Positions 43,901 to 53,029 of a DNA stretch of 64,000 bases are shown piece by piece. This DNA comes from Aestuariibius sp. HNIBRBA575. GTDB taxonomy: Bacteria; Pseudomonadota; Alphaproteobacteria; Rhodobacterales; Rhodobacteraceae. Below the pieces are notes generated by a model, which was given only the letters and a program-made list of their open reading frames with translations, was not told the DNA's origin and searched no databases. The first letter of the stretch is position 1. Each line of letters starts with the position of its first letter. Where the stretch lies: the NCBI RefSeq assembly GCF_040932005.1, contig NZ_CP162415.1, positions 19,547 to 83,546 on the forward strand, given 5' to 3'. The position numbers and the translations under genes are program-made.

Positions 43901-44999
43901 TCCGCCGGTTGGCTGTGTCTATCAGCACATCTTCGTAAGTTTTCAGCACGTCATCCCACAAAAACGCTTCGGCGTGACGATTGCGGGCTGCATCGCGGGC
44001 GGCCTGTGCGGCGGCAGGATCATCCAGCAGGCGCTGCATCTGCGCGGCAGCACTGGCTGTGTCGCTGAAATAGAACTGGCCTGCCCCGGCCGTCCAACGG
44101 TTGAACCGGTTGTCATGGGCCAGCACCGGATTGCCCGCCCCCAACGCTTCGACCAGGGACGGATTGGTGCCGCCCACCTGATGCCCATGTAAATAGGCCA
44201 GCGCATGAAACCGGATCGCGGCGACAGCGGCCGGATCATAGATCCCACCGGGGAAAATCACATTGTCCCCCGCCGCGGCCTGAACGGCGCGGTGATAGGG
44301 CACATCGTCGGACAGATTGCCCAGCACCAGACATTTGGTATCGGTCTGCAGGCTGGAAAAGGCCTGTACCATTTCGAGGATGGAATTTTCCGGTTCCGCC
44401 CGGGCGATCGAAACAAAATAGCGACCCGGTTCCAGCCCAAGATCACGCACAGGTCCGTCAGGTGCATCGGTGATTTTATCCGCCCCATAGGGGATCATCA
44501 CAGGTGTTTTGAAACACCGCGCCTGCACATGTTTGGCGATTTCAGGATGGTCGGCCACGGCCACATGGCACAGATTGGCACCCGCCACTTCGTTGAGATA
44601 AAACCACGCCTTGGCGCCGATCCCCCATTTGGCGCGTTTCCATTCGATCCCGTCCATGTTCATCACCACCGGGCGGCGGCGCAGCCGTTCTAGCACGTTG
44701 AATATGGCAGTGTTATAACCCAGCACCAGATCCACGCCGGGGCGTTTGACCACATCCCGCACACAGGCCAGATCAAATTCCATTGTGCCCACGGGCCCGC
44801 CCCGTTTGGGGGTGAAATGCACCCGTTTGATGCCCTGATAATCGTCTTCTTTGGGGCCCTCTGCGGGGGCGTCGCGCTGACAATAGACCACCACATCGTG
44901 ACCTTGGTCGCGCAAATAAGGCGCAAGCCGCCCCACAAAGGTTTCAAACCCCCCATGTGACGCCGGAATGCCGCGTGTTCCCAGGATGTTAACTTGCAT
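43896..44999 (-). CDS. DUF1972 glycosyltransferase (GT4, rhamnosyltransferase-like)
   Basis: This 367-residue GT-B enzyme begins MQVNILGTRGIPASHGGFET, the signature of DUF1972 glycosyltransferases such as WchF/Cps2T, which transfer rhamnose. Later DGIEWKRAKWG, GADKI, VSIARAEPENSILEMV and HQVGGTNPSLVEALGAGNPV complete the donor site. The frame is open 6 codons upstream (TTG/ATG choices), but the ATG before QVNILG is the family start. It overlaps the Wzy-like gene end by 11 bases. dTDP-rhamnose as donor fits the RmlA in this cluster. Confidence 0.88.
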   Translation of the reverse strand: MQVNILGTRGIPASHGGFETFVGRLAPYLRDQGHDVVVYCQRDAPAEGPKEDDYQGIKRVHFTPKRGGPVGTMEFDLACVRDVVKRPGVDLVLGYNTAIFNVLERLRRRPVVMNMDGIEWKRAKWGIGAKAWFYLNEVAGANLCHVAVADHPEIAKHVQARCFKTPVMIPYGADKITDAPDGPVRDLGLEPGRYFVSIARAEPENSILEMVQAFSSLQTDTKCLVLGNLSDDVPYHRAVQAAAGDNVIFPGGIYDPAAVAAIRFHALAYLHGHQVGGTNPSLVEALGAGNPVLAHDNRFNRWTAGAGQFYFSDTASAAAQMQRLLDDPAAAQAARDAARNRHAEAFLWDDVLKTYEDVLIDTANRRK

Positions 45000-46347
45000 G
45001 CGGTTTGTTCCACTCACTGTTCGGTTGCCTCGATCGCCCCTGCCAAAACTTCATTAGCAAAATTGCAAAGGTAACACACCAATCCCCTTTAAAAAAAACT
45101 GGGGAGGTCACACTGTTCATTACGATGATCAAAGCGATGTAGCTGATGAACATTCCAGCACCAGTGGTGTTTTTCAAGGCGACCCGCCAGAGAAGGGCCA
45201 AGTTGGTTATAATCAGCGCCAGTCCCAAATAACCTAATTCACCAAAAATGGAGGCAAGGTTGCTATCGATGACACCATTATAGGCCTGAATGTAAATCAA
45301 ACCGCTTAGGCCCAATTGATTGTAAATCGGCGAATGTTCCGCATATGGAGAAGCGTAATTGGCAACACCAATTCCTACCGGGAAATGATCCAGAGCCAAT
45401 TGCGATCCATAATACATCATGATGGACCGTGAAATTCGGATGTCGGGTTCGACAAACAGCCCGCGCAACATGCTTTGGCCGGATTGAATGATTTCAATAT
45501 CCTGAAGGCCCAAATTGCCTGCAAACATGGAGAGAATTGCCGTAATCGCAGATAGCCCAACAATAAGCCAGCGCCCGCTTTGGGTTCCAATGACCACGAG
45601 CATAACGCCAATAAAGTAGCTAATGATGGCCGATCGCGTTGTTGAAATCACAAAAATATACAGCACTAGAACCGTCGCGGTGGTAAAGTGTGTCAAAGGT
45701 AACCGGCCGTGTTTTTGGACGGAATCAGCCAACCGACTGATGAGAAACAAGGCAAAAAACGTCGGGCCTGCTACATTGGTCAGGTGAAATCCAACGATCC
45801 TTTTGGTGCCAAACCGTTCGCTCAATTCGATTGGGAATGTGGCAAGGAACGTAGATTCAGCCAGATGGTTAAAGGCAAACCCCACCATCATCGTCACAAT
45901 TAGAAATGTAATGAAACGTCCCGAAATTCGAACAAAGCTAAAGTGTACTAAAAACAACCCCAACCAACAAAACAGAAACAGCTTAACGTGAACGAAGCTC
46001 CCTAGGATTGTATAGAAAACTGCCCGCCCACTAGCCAACCGTCCATCCCCCCATATGAAAGACGCCAGCATGAACCACATGGCCGTCGCAAAGATGACAA
46101 TGGCCAAAAGACGCAATCCATTCTGTGAAGTTTTTGACAGCAGACTATGGGGTAACAGCATCAATGCAACCAATAGAACCAGTTCGTCGACAAACCCAAA
46201 TACAGGTACAAAAGTTGCCAATGCTTTACTGTAGAATAGGAGCAAAATGGTTGTCAGGATTGTCCAATGTACAATGGCTCTGCCCCAAGGGTTCCGGCGA
46301 GAGCCGTGATGTCCGTCCCAGCTGTGAGCTGATCTATCCGGCTGCAT
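44989..46347 (-). CDS. Wzy-like polysaccharide polymerase/ligase membrane protein
   Basis: This is about 452 residues with 10-12 hydrophobic helices, among them IVHWTILTTILLLFYSKALA, LFCWLGLFLVHFSF and LGLALIITNLALLWRVAL. A periplasmic loop near 300-345 contains YYGSQLALDHFPVGIGVANYA, resembling the Wzy_C motif region of O-antigen polymerases. The frame is open to a TTG at 46386, overlapping the previous gene. The ATG before QPDRSAH is preferred. The base composition is visibly less GC-rich than flanking genes, as often seen for horizontally exchanged wzy genes. Assignment by topology and context. Confidence 0.78.
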   Translation of the reverse strand: MQPDRSAHSWDGHHGSRRNPWGRAIVHWTILTTILLLFYSKALATFVPVFGFVDELVLLVALMLLPHSLLSKTSQNGLRLLAIVIFATAMWFMLASFIWGDGRLASGRAVFYTILGSFVHVKLFLFCWLGLFLVHFSFVRISGRFITFLIVTMMVGFAFNHLAESTFLATFPIELSERFGTKRIVGFHLTNVAGPTFFALFLISRLADSVQKHGRLPLTHFTTATVLVLYIFVISTTRSAIISYFIGVMLVVIGTQSGRWLIVGLSAITAILSMFAGNLGLQDIEIIQSGQSMLRGLFVEPDIRISRSIMMYYGSQLALDHFPVGIGVANYASPYAEHSPIYNQLGLSGLIYIQAYNGVIDSNLASIFGELGYLGLALIITNLALLWRVALKNTTGAGMFISYIALIIVMNSVTSPVFFKGDWCVTFAILLMKFWQGRSRQPNSEWNKPHAS

Positions 46348-46361
46348 TGATGCTAAATCGC

Positions 46362-47558
46362 TCACTGTGCGGTCTCTCGATACCAACCCAGCAATGCGCC
46401 CAGATATTGATCCTCTGAAAACGTATCACGCGCCCGCAGGTGGGCCTGCGCACTCATATCTGTCGCCAGACCATCATCGCTATGTAATTCTGAAATCCGG
46501 GTGCGCATCTGTGTTTTATCCCCCATTTCAACAACAAACCCGGCGGTCTGATCTTGTACCACTTCGGGCAGCCCGCCCATTCGGGTGACAATCGGAACAC
46601 AGCCCGTGGCCATGGCTTCGACCGCCGTCAGCCCAAAGGTTTCATGCCAGCGTGATGGCACCACCATCATCCGATGCCCCAAAAGATGGGGGATCACGTC
46701 GGCGCGGTCCAGTTTGCCTAGGATGTGAACATTGGCAAGCCCCTGCGCGCGCTGTTCCAGGTCCCCCCGCGCGGATCCGTCCCCAACAAAGGTGAACCGG
46801 GTATCGGGCAAGGTTTGTGCCACATCCAACAGGTCAAACACGCCTTTATAGGCTTCGATACGCCCAACAAACAGCACCCCGTGGCGGTCCGCCATATCCG
46901 GGATCTGATCTGGGAAAAACATGTTATCAACTGGGTTATAAAGCGTCGCAATCCGATCAGCGGGCAGACCCTGATCCACGATCATTTGCCGTTGAAAATG
47001 CGACACGGCCAAAAACTGATCGGGCGCAGATTTGGCCCCCAGCCGGTCGGCCACATACATTTCAGATGTCGATATCAGGGATCGCAGCAACGACCCTTGG
47101 TTGCAGCGATGTTTAAGTCCGGGAAAATACGATCCAACCCGGCAGTCCAAACAGGTTTCCCCGCCCCGTTGCGCCGTATAAACCGAACAAAAGCTGCGAT
47201 ATTCATGCAAATGCTGCACAATCCGGATGTTGCGCCGCCGCAAAGGCGCAAGGATCGACGAGGTCAGCGTGCCATAGTGAATATGCAGATGCGCCACATC
47301 TGCCGGAAACCGATCCAGCAGCGCATCCAACCGTTTGCGCGCCTGCCCCGAATATAAAAACCGTCCAATTGTGGTGGGTGAGGGTCGATAAAAATGATCC
47401 GCGCCCGGATAGATCCCATCATCGGGCTGGTCAGGGCCGCGGGCAGCAAATATCTCAACTTCGTGGCCGGCCTGCTGCAACAGACGTTTGGTCTGATGCA
47501 CCATCACATCACTGCCCCCGACAATGTCGAAATGCTGCGTGATCAACAGAACCTTCAT
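46362..47558 (-). CDS. Family 4 glycosyltransferase with Cys-rich insert
   Basis: This 398-residue GT-B enzyme begins KVLLITQHFDIVGGSDVMVHQ, has GVLFVGRIEAYKGVFDLL at the second Rossmann domain and SRWHETFGLTAVEAMATGCVP as the E-x7-E donor motif. A Cys-rich insert (CSVYTAQRGGETCLDCRVG, then a further Cys about 12 residues on; residues about 120-150) is a known feature of one GT4 subgroup and may bind a metal. It is in the middle of the leftward operon between a sulfotransferase and the Wzy-like gene. The donor is unknown. Confidence 0.88.
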   Translation of the reverse strand: MKVLLITQHFDIVGGSDVMVHQTKRLLQQAGHEVEIFAARGPDQPDDGIYPGADHFYRPSPTTIGRFLYSGQARKRLDALLDRFPADVAHLHIHYGTLTSSILAPLRRRNIRIVQHLHEYRSFCSVYTAQRGGETCLDCRVGSYFPGLKHRCNQGSLLRSLISTSEMYVADRLGAKSAPDQFLAVSHFQRQMIVDQGLPADRIATLYNPVDNMFFPDQIPDMADRHGVLFVGRIEAYKGVFDLLDVAQTLPDTRFTFVGDGSARGDLEQRAQGLANVHILGKLDRADVIPHLLGHRMMVVPSRWHETFGLTAVEAMATGCVPIVTRMGGLPEVVQDQTAGFVVEMGDKTQMRTRISELHSDDGLATDMSAQAHLRARDTFSEDQYLGALLGWYRETAQ

Positions 47559-48598
47559 GCGGGATGATCCTGTGTGACGTCGCGCGCGGTGACCCGATCG
47601 GGACCGGACGGATACCCCATGGTTTGCAGTTCCGTGCGAAACGGCACCACCAGATCAGGGTGCAGTTCCAGCGTGGCATAACTGTCGGCTTTGTTGAGGA
47701 TGGTTTTGGCGTAATCCACAAACACCGGATCATCGGCCAAATCGCAATGCGATAGCATTTGGGCCAGAACAGGCTCTGGATTCTGGCACAGATCTTCGTA
47801 GGTGAGGGTCAGAACCTGAGGGTGCTGTGCGGCCATGGCACGGGCTTCGCGCATGGACAGGATCCATTCAACTGCGGCACGATCACGGTGATCCATGCAG
47901 GTCCGCAGCTGGTCCTGCAACGGCGCCAAATCCGCATGTTCAGGCAGCAATTGATCCACAATCATCTGCCATTTACGTCCGTCACGCCCCCACCAATCAT
48001 GGACCTGATCGCCGACATTTTCGCCTTTGCGTTTTGACCATCCCGTCACCGAAGAACAGGTATCCACCCCGTCGCGCAGGATCGCGATAAACCGCGCCTG
48101 CGGAAACAAGGCCAGCACAAACGGCACCCGAAACACCAATTCGGGGTATTTATCCACGACCCGACGCGCCAGCCCTACCCGCATCGCCCCGGAATAAATC
48201 CGCGCGATTTTGCGCGCCATGGCCGGGGTCGCCTCTGGGGCGGGCAGCCGGATCTGGCTGGGGGCGGTGGTGTAGGACCCGATGATATCTTCGCGACCAT
48301 GGGCGGCATGCCAGATTGCTTTGGGTTCATTTAGAAACACCGTGTCGCGATGCATGGCAAACAAGGTGCCCAACACAGTGGTCCCCGACCGGCCTGTACC
48401 GATGATATAAACGGGGCGATCCGCACCTTTGCGCATTGGGATCATCTGCGCCAGCCGATACCCGGCAAAAACAAGCCCGTTGATCCATTGCCCCTTGGTG
48501 GTCAGGGGGCGGCCTTCTATCAAGGCCCAAGACAGCACCCGACCGGGAATTTTCATCGGCCGCTTGCGCAGCATTGTTTTGTCGATCTGGGCAACCAT
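47555..48598 (-). CDS. Sulfotransferase family protein
   Basis: This is about 347 residues. After a basic N-terminus, the P-loop is VYIIGTGRSGTTVLGTLF (about residues 62-79), followed by FLNEPKAIWH. ARFIAILRDGVDTCSSVTGW is the 3'-phosphate region. The ATG at 48598 overlaps the previous stop (TGATG), preferred over an upstream TTG. It overlaps the downstream GT4 gene by four bases. PAPS-dependent sulfation of an intermediate sugar is expected. Confidence 0.84.
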   Translation of the reverse strand: MVAQIDKTMLRKRPMKIPGRVLSWALIEGRPLTTKGQWINGLVFAGYRLAQMIPMRKGADRPVYIIGTGRSGTTVLGTLFAMHRDTVFLNEPKAIWHAAHGREDIIGSYTTAPSQIRLPAPEATPAMARKIARIYSGAMRVGLARRVVDKYPELVFRVPFVLALFPQARFIAILRDGVDTCSSVTGWSKRKGENVGDQVHDWWGRDGRKWQMIVDQLLPEHADLAPLQDQLRTCMDHRDRAAVEWILSMREARAMAAQHPQVLTLTYEDLCQNPEPVLAQMLSHCDLADDPVFVDYAKTILNKADSYATLELHPDLVVPFRTELQTMGYPSGPDRVTARDVTQDHPA

Positions 48599-49497
48599 CA
48601 GCGACCCCAATCCGCAAAGCTCTGGCCCGTCAGTCGTTCCAGTTCCTGCCGGTCCGGGGCAAATTGCGCCGTTAGATGGGCCTGTGTCTGAGCGGTGATT
48701 TTTTCAGGAGGCTGGGCCATCAACGCCACGATCCGTTCCTTTATACGCCCTCGCAATGTGCGCGGTAGTAATTTGCGCAATGTCTTCACCCCAAACCGGC
48801 GATTGATCAACAGATCGCTGGCGAATTTGTTGTTGATCACTTGGGTTTTGTTGGTTTGTCCCAGACTTATGTTTTCAGCCAATGGGGACAAGCCCGCAAA
48901 ATCCAACACCTCATTTGCCACAGCGATTGGGTCACGTTTGAGCGCTTCAAAGGTAATCACCCGCACCTGATCAGGCCCAAATGTGTCCAGATACCGGGCC
49001 ACTTGCGGCGCATAGGTGCTAGCGGCGATATATTGCCCCATGGATTGCCATTCCCAGTCCGGTTGCCGTTCTGGCCGATCCAGAGCCGTGCTAAAATCCG
49101 GGGCCGTTTCCGCCCCACTGGCCTGCATATGACGATAGGCCGAAAAACTGCGCTGCACCGGATCACGTAACAAAATGACGATTTTCGCATCCGGGCGCAC
49201 CGCTTTGATCCGCATCGCGGCCTGCTCTGAAACCAAATAAGTTGGGCAGATTTCGGCGCATAGTCGCCCCCCGGCCTGCGCAAAGAGGTCCAGATAGGCG
49301 GCATGCGTTTGAATTGGCCAGACCTTTGCGCCGCTTAAATTGTCAGGCAATGCGCCATCATGATTGAAAAAATGGCTTTCTTTGCGGTCGGCTAGGAACA
49401 GGTCGGGATGCTGGCGCAACAAAGCATAAAGCGTTGTTGTCCCCGATTTTTGGGCCCCGACAACAAATAAGCCGGGGTAAGAGGCTACATTTCCCAT
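48598..49497 (-). CDS. Sulfotransferase family protein
   Basis: This is about 299 residues from the ATG before GNVASYPG, which has AAGGA at good distance; the open frame extends 47 codons further but is not family-like. P-loop LFVVGAQKSGTTTLYALL (about 10-27) is followed by LADRKESHFF, the conserved acidic Lys-Glu patch. IVILLRDPVQRSFSAYRHM is the 3'-phosphate site, so this is the Sulfotransfer_1 type. It shares a TGATG overlap with the next sulfotransferase. Two adjacent, divergent sulfotransferases suggest different positions or sugars. Confidence 0.86.
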   Translation of the reverse strand: MGNVASYPGLFVVGAQKSGTTTLYALLRQHPDLFLADRKESHFFNHDGALPDNLSGAKVWPIQTHAAYLDLFAQAGGRLCAEICPTYLVSEQAAMRIKAVRPDAKIVILLRDPVQRSFSAYRHMQASGAETAPDFSTALDRPERQPDWEWQSMGQYIAASTYAPQVARYLDTFGPDQVRVITFEALKRDPIAVANEVLDFAGLSPLAENISLGQTNKTQVINNKFASDLLINRRFGVKTLRKLLPRTLRGRIKERIVALMAQPPEKITAQTQAHLTAQFAPDRQELERLTGQSFADWGR

Positions 49498-49564
49498 AAA
49501 GATAAATCCTTTTTGAATGATCCCTCTGGGCGGAAAATATTCGTAATTGGCTTTAAATAAGGTA

Positions 49565-50833
49565 TCACTTCGACCCCTTCTTGGGCAGGGACAGAGGCGA
49601 AATGCCCACATGTACATAAGCGACCCCAGCAAGGACAAGTTTCCGCAAAATCAGCGACCCGGCGGCCACATATGCAAAGGCGACAATCCCCAAACCCAGA
49701 AGCCCAACTCCGCAAAAGGCAATCACAAAGCCGATTAGAAACAGAACGTTTATACGGGCCTGCCGGTATTGGTGCCCCGTCAGGTTCAGAACAACCGAAG
49801 GAAAACCAAGAGCTGCCAAAACCAATTGACCCAGCAGCAAAATTTGCAATGCGCGATAGGTATCAGGCCCCGCCGTGGCAAAAAGCGGGGCGTAGATGTC
49901 ATATAAACCTAGCAAAATTCCGGTCACGATCATGGCGCCTGTGGTGACAAAAAGGGTCGCCATGCTGTTGAGCCGCTGCATTGCATCAAAGTTGTTCACC
50001 TTGGCCTGACGGGCAAAACGCGGCGAAATCACCATGGTCAGGGGCAGCACAAAGAACCCCGCCAGCAGCGCCAGCCGATTGGCAGGGAAATATTGCGCGG
50101 CGGCCAGTTCCGTTAGAAACACCCCCACCAAAACCACATCCAGAGTGTTCTGCGCCACGTTGCTGAGGTTTGATGTCATGAAGGCCGCGCTGGTCCCCCA
50201 AAGAGTATGTTTCTGGCGCTGGTCTACGGCTTGAGTTTGGCCCAGTTTAAACACGTGTCGTTGCAGGCCCAAAAGCAGCAGCAACACCATCACGGCAAAG
50301 CCAGAAACGATCCCAATATCAGGGACATTCCCGGTTAGAACGATAACGCCCGTTAGACCCAGTATCCCCAACCGCCAAAAGATGTCCTTGGGCCCAAGGG
50401 ACCACAGATATTTTTCATGACTGCGCGCCACCGCCGCCCATGCCAGCAATTGTGCCAGCCCAATGGCAACCAGACCGGCGGCGATCGCAAACCCAATTTG
50501 GCCACTATAGACCCAGAAAAACAGCATCACGGCCACGCCGACCGGCAATGACACAATCATCGACCGCCACAGGGCCACGCGACAAATTTGATGCCCCTGT
50601 TCCAAATCCCCATCCGCAATAAAAGAAGACGCATCCCGGACAATCAACTGCGGTTGCCCAAACGCCCCCACCGCCGCGGCCAAGGTGCAGCCCGACATCA
50701 TCATCGCCAGCAGGCCGAAATCAGCGGCAGGCATCCAATGGGACATCAGCGCCACAAATCCCAGCGTGACCACCATGGCCACCACCCGCAGCAGGCTGGT
50801 ATATGCCCCGGTTTTGAGCAGCCACCCTAACAT
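49565..50833 (-). CDS. Wzx-like oligosaccharide flippase
   Basis: This 422-residue polytopic membrane protein with about 12-14 helices is of the MOP/Wzx type. Its start has GAYTSLLRVVAMVVTLGFVALMS and a positive-inside pattern. It includes PLTMVISPRFARQ near residue 265, a common spot in Wzx proteins for the end of the first bundle. It should flip undecaprenyl-linked repeat units to the periplasm. The gene starts 12 bases after the upstream sulfotransferase stop. It is one of two flippases in the window. Confidence 0.87.
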   Translation of the reverse strand: MLGWLLKTGAYTSLLRVVAMVVTLGFVALMSHWMPAADFGLLAMMMSGCTLAAAVGAFGQPQLIVRDASSFIADGDLEQGHQICRVALWRSMIVSLPVGVAVMLFFWVYSGQIGFAIAAGLVAIGLAQLLAWAAVARSHEKYLWSLGPKDIFWRLGILGLTGVIVLTGNVPDIGIVSGFAVMVLLLLLGLQRHVFKLGQTQAVDQRQKHTLWGTSAAFMTSNLSNVAQNTLDVVLVGVFLTELAAAQYFPANRLALLAGFFVLPLTMVISPRFARQAKVNNFDAMQRLNSMATLFVTTGAMIVTGILLGLYDIYAPLFATAGPDTYRALQILLLGQLVLAALGFPSVVLNLTGHQYRQARINVLFLIGFVIAFCGVGLLGLGIVAFAYVAAGSLILRKLVLAGVAYVHVGISPLSLPKKGSK

Positions 50834-50845
50834 AAGGGGCCCGTT

Positions 50846-51886
50846 TCATACGTCATGCGGCACCTTTGGGGGTTTGGAAAACAGGCGTTTGCGCAGCCAG
50901 CTGCCCAGGCTTTTGACCCGTTTCAGGTTCAGCGCCAATGCCATGGCCAGTTTTAGCGGCAACAGGACCCACCAAAAGACAATCCCGATTGGATTGGCCC
51001 GCATCGGGGCGGGGTCATATCCGTGCCGGGCCATATCGGGGCCAGCCACCCGTTCACATAGGGCTATTTCGGCGGGCGAGAGACGGTTCTGCCACGTGCC
51101 GATCCGGGATGTATCCACCCCGGTGGCCCCGGTCACATCCTGACGATCGGACGATCCTTGTTGGGCCACATTCAGAATGTCAGGTTCAAATGTCAGCGCA
51201 CAATGGGCACAAATATCACGCACCACCTGTTCGGGATTGGCGGCGACATCTTCGTAGCGCACCACTTTGACCTGCGGGTGATCACCATGGGCATCCCCCG
51301 CCTGTACCGCGCCGGACCAGATTTTGGCGGTGACCAAAGGGTGATAATTGCCCCAGGCGCGCAGGGCTTCGAACAGGGGGATATTGGCGCCCAGAAACCG
51401 ACGGCGCCATTTGCCTTTTTGGGACAGACACACATCCCGCGGATCGCGCACCATGCATAAAATACGCGCCTGCGGATAGGCGGCCAGCAATTCGGGGATG
51501 TAAAACACATTGCGCGGCGTCTGTTCCAACGGAATGGTTTTGCCGCGCTTTTGGGCTTCGGACAGGCGCACTTTTTCGAACAAAGCCGCGGCGCTGATGG
51601 GGGCAGAGGCCAAATCCGCCGCTTCTGTGCGATAGGCCGCGCCATCACCGGCAAAGAAATACCCGTCCCGCAGCACCGACAACAGACGCGCCGCCAAATC
51701 GACGGCCCGGTCCGGGGCCAAATCCTGCCCGGCGGCAAATTCGGCACCGGTGATGATTTGTTCAATGAAATGCATTTCCTGCAGATCCGCCACTTGTGAA
51801 TGGCGCCCCAGAATGCGCGCCATCATCGTGGTTCCGCTGCGGCTGTTGCCCAGCACAAAAATCTGTGGCGAAGACGTTGCGTTCAT
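50846..51886 (-). CDS. Sulfotransferase family protein
   Basis: This is about 346 residues from the ATG before NATSSPQIF, with GAGG before it; an upstream in-frame extension is not supported. P-loop FVLGNSRSGTTMMARIL (about 10-26), then VADLQEMHFIEQ with acidic patch, and RILCMVRDPRDVCLSQKGKW as the 3'-phosphate motif. A hydrophobic helix (WWVLLPLKLAMALALNL) near the C-terminus suggests membrane anchoring. The gene lies 7 bases after the next upstream GT4 gene, in the same leftward operon. Confidence 0.85.
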   Translation of the reverse strand: MNATSSPQIFVLGNSRSGTTMMARILGRHSQVADLQEMHFIEQIITGAEFAAGQDLAPDRAVDLAARLLSVLRDGYFFAGDGAAYRTEAADLASAPISAAALFEKVRLSEAQKRGKTIPLEQTPRNVFYIPELLAAYPQARILCMVRDPRDVCLSQKGKWRRRFLGANIPLFEALRAWGNYHPLVTAKIWSGAVQAGDAHGDHPQVKVVRYEDVAANPEQVVRDICAHCALTFEPDILNVAQQGSSDRQDVTGATGVDTSRIGTWQNRLSPAEIALCERVAGPDMARHGYDPAPMRANPIGIVFWWVLLPLKLAMALALNLKRVKSLGSWLRKRLFSKPPKVPHDV

Positions 51887-51893
51887 GGAAACC

Positions 51894-52976
51894 TCAGAAT
51901 GCCAGCATCTGATCAAACAGCGCGTTAAAATTGCGTGTGGCGTCAAATTTTGCCTCGGCTCTCAGTCGGGCCCGGCGCCCCATTTCGGCACGCATATCAG
52001 GATTTTCTGCCAAACTGGTAAGGCGGTTTATAAAACCGGCATCATCCGATTTATCGACCAAGAACCCAGATGTTTCGTGGTCCACCAGATCAGAAATCCC
52101 TCCGATATCGGAAATCACGATCGGGATGCCAGAGGCAGAGGCTTCGATGGCGACAAAGGGTGACATGTCCTGCAATGTGGGCAGGCATAAAACATCCATC
52201 TGCGGCAACAGGGTCTGCACAACCTCTTGGTTCTCAACCCGACCGTAAAACTTGATGTTAGGGTGGCTCATATCGCGGTCAAAATCTGGAGACGCCACAT
52301 GCAATTCGCAAATATCAGCCAAAGGTCCCGCCATCCAGGTGCGCAAACGTTCCCCCCCCTTTCGGGCAAAGTCTGCGCCGATGAAGGCAATCTTCATCTT
52401 TGCTTTGGGGATACGTGCCGCCCACGGAAATTTCGCCAGATCAACTGAAGGGGGCATCACGGTGATCTTGTCCTGATGGCAGGCGGAATCCGTCATCAGG
52501 GATTGAGCCGCCCATGAACTCATGGGGAAACAATGGGCGGCGTTTTGGAACAGGCGCGCTTCGCGGTTATAGTCACCACGCGACCAGCTGGCCGCAGCAT
52601 AATTTGCCTCAGACAAGGGGCGGGTGATGTCCAGCGCAACCGAATATGGGATACGCGCGGCGGTGGCTTGTAAAGGGCCGGCCAGAATATGGCTGGCCGC
52701 GTGAACCGCATGGATCGTGGGATCCTGCTGGACCTGTTTCCACCATGATCCAAGATGCAATTGCGCCCCTAAGATCGGGTCGATTGTGGGCTTCATTTTA
52801 CCCAACGGGGATTTGTAGGAATTGACCCAATGCAGCCAGGGCCGCATCCATTTTGGAAAGACGTGCGCGTGGAAAACCGCCGTGAAATCATCCCGCTGCG
52901 CCGCCGCGGCGCGCAGGTTTCCGGCATAGGTTCCCCAGCCAAGTTGCTCTGAGAGCACGAATACAAGCGTCTTCAT
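51894..52976 (-). CDS. Family 4 glycosyltransferase
   Basis: This 360-residue GT-B enzyme begins KTLVFVLSEQLGWGTYAGNL and has KMKIAFIGADFARKGGERLRTW as the start of the C-terminal domain. DMSPFVAIEASASGIPIVISDIGG is the E-x7-E donor-binding motif (about 295-318). The N-terminal domain contains HAVHAASHILAGPL. The gene sits 53 bases from RmlA, separated by a hairpin. Donor unknown; rhamnose or another hexose is possible. Confidence 0.86.
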   Translation of the reverse strand: MKTLVFVLSEQLGWGTYAGNLRAAAAQRDDFTAVFHAHVFPKWMRPWLHWVNSYKSPLGKMKPTIDPILGAQLHLGSWWKQVQQDPTIHAVHAASHILAGPLQATAARIPYSVALDITRPLSEANYAAASWSRGDYNREARLFQNAAHCFPMSSWAAQSLMTDSACHQDKITVMPPSVDLAKFPWAARIPKAKMKIAFIGADFARKGGERLRTWMAGPLADICELHVASPDFDRDMSHPNIKFYGRVENQEVVQTLLPQMDVLCLPTLQDMSPFVAIEASASGIPIVISDIGGISDLVDHETSGFLVDKSDDAGFINRLTSLAENPDMRAEMGRRARLRAEAKFDATRNFNALFDQMLAF

Positions 52977-52997
52977 CTCTGGTCCTTTGATGGCAGG

Positions 52998-53020
52998 CCC
53001 CGACCAACATCAGGTCGGGG
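52998..53020 (-). terminator. Hairpin between rmlA and the GT4 gene
   Basis: CCCCGACC-AACATCA-GGTCGGGG is a perfect 8-base stem with a 7-base loop, 10 bases downstream of the rmlA stop on the minus strand. It has no T run, so partial termination or mRNA stabilisation between rmlA and the operon downstream is likelier than full stop. Confidence 0.55.
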
Positions 53021-53029
53021 TCACATGGC

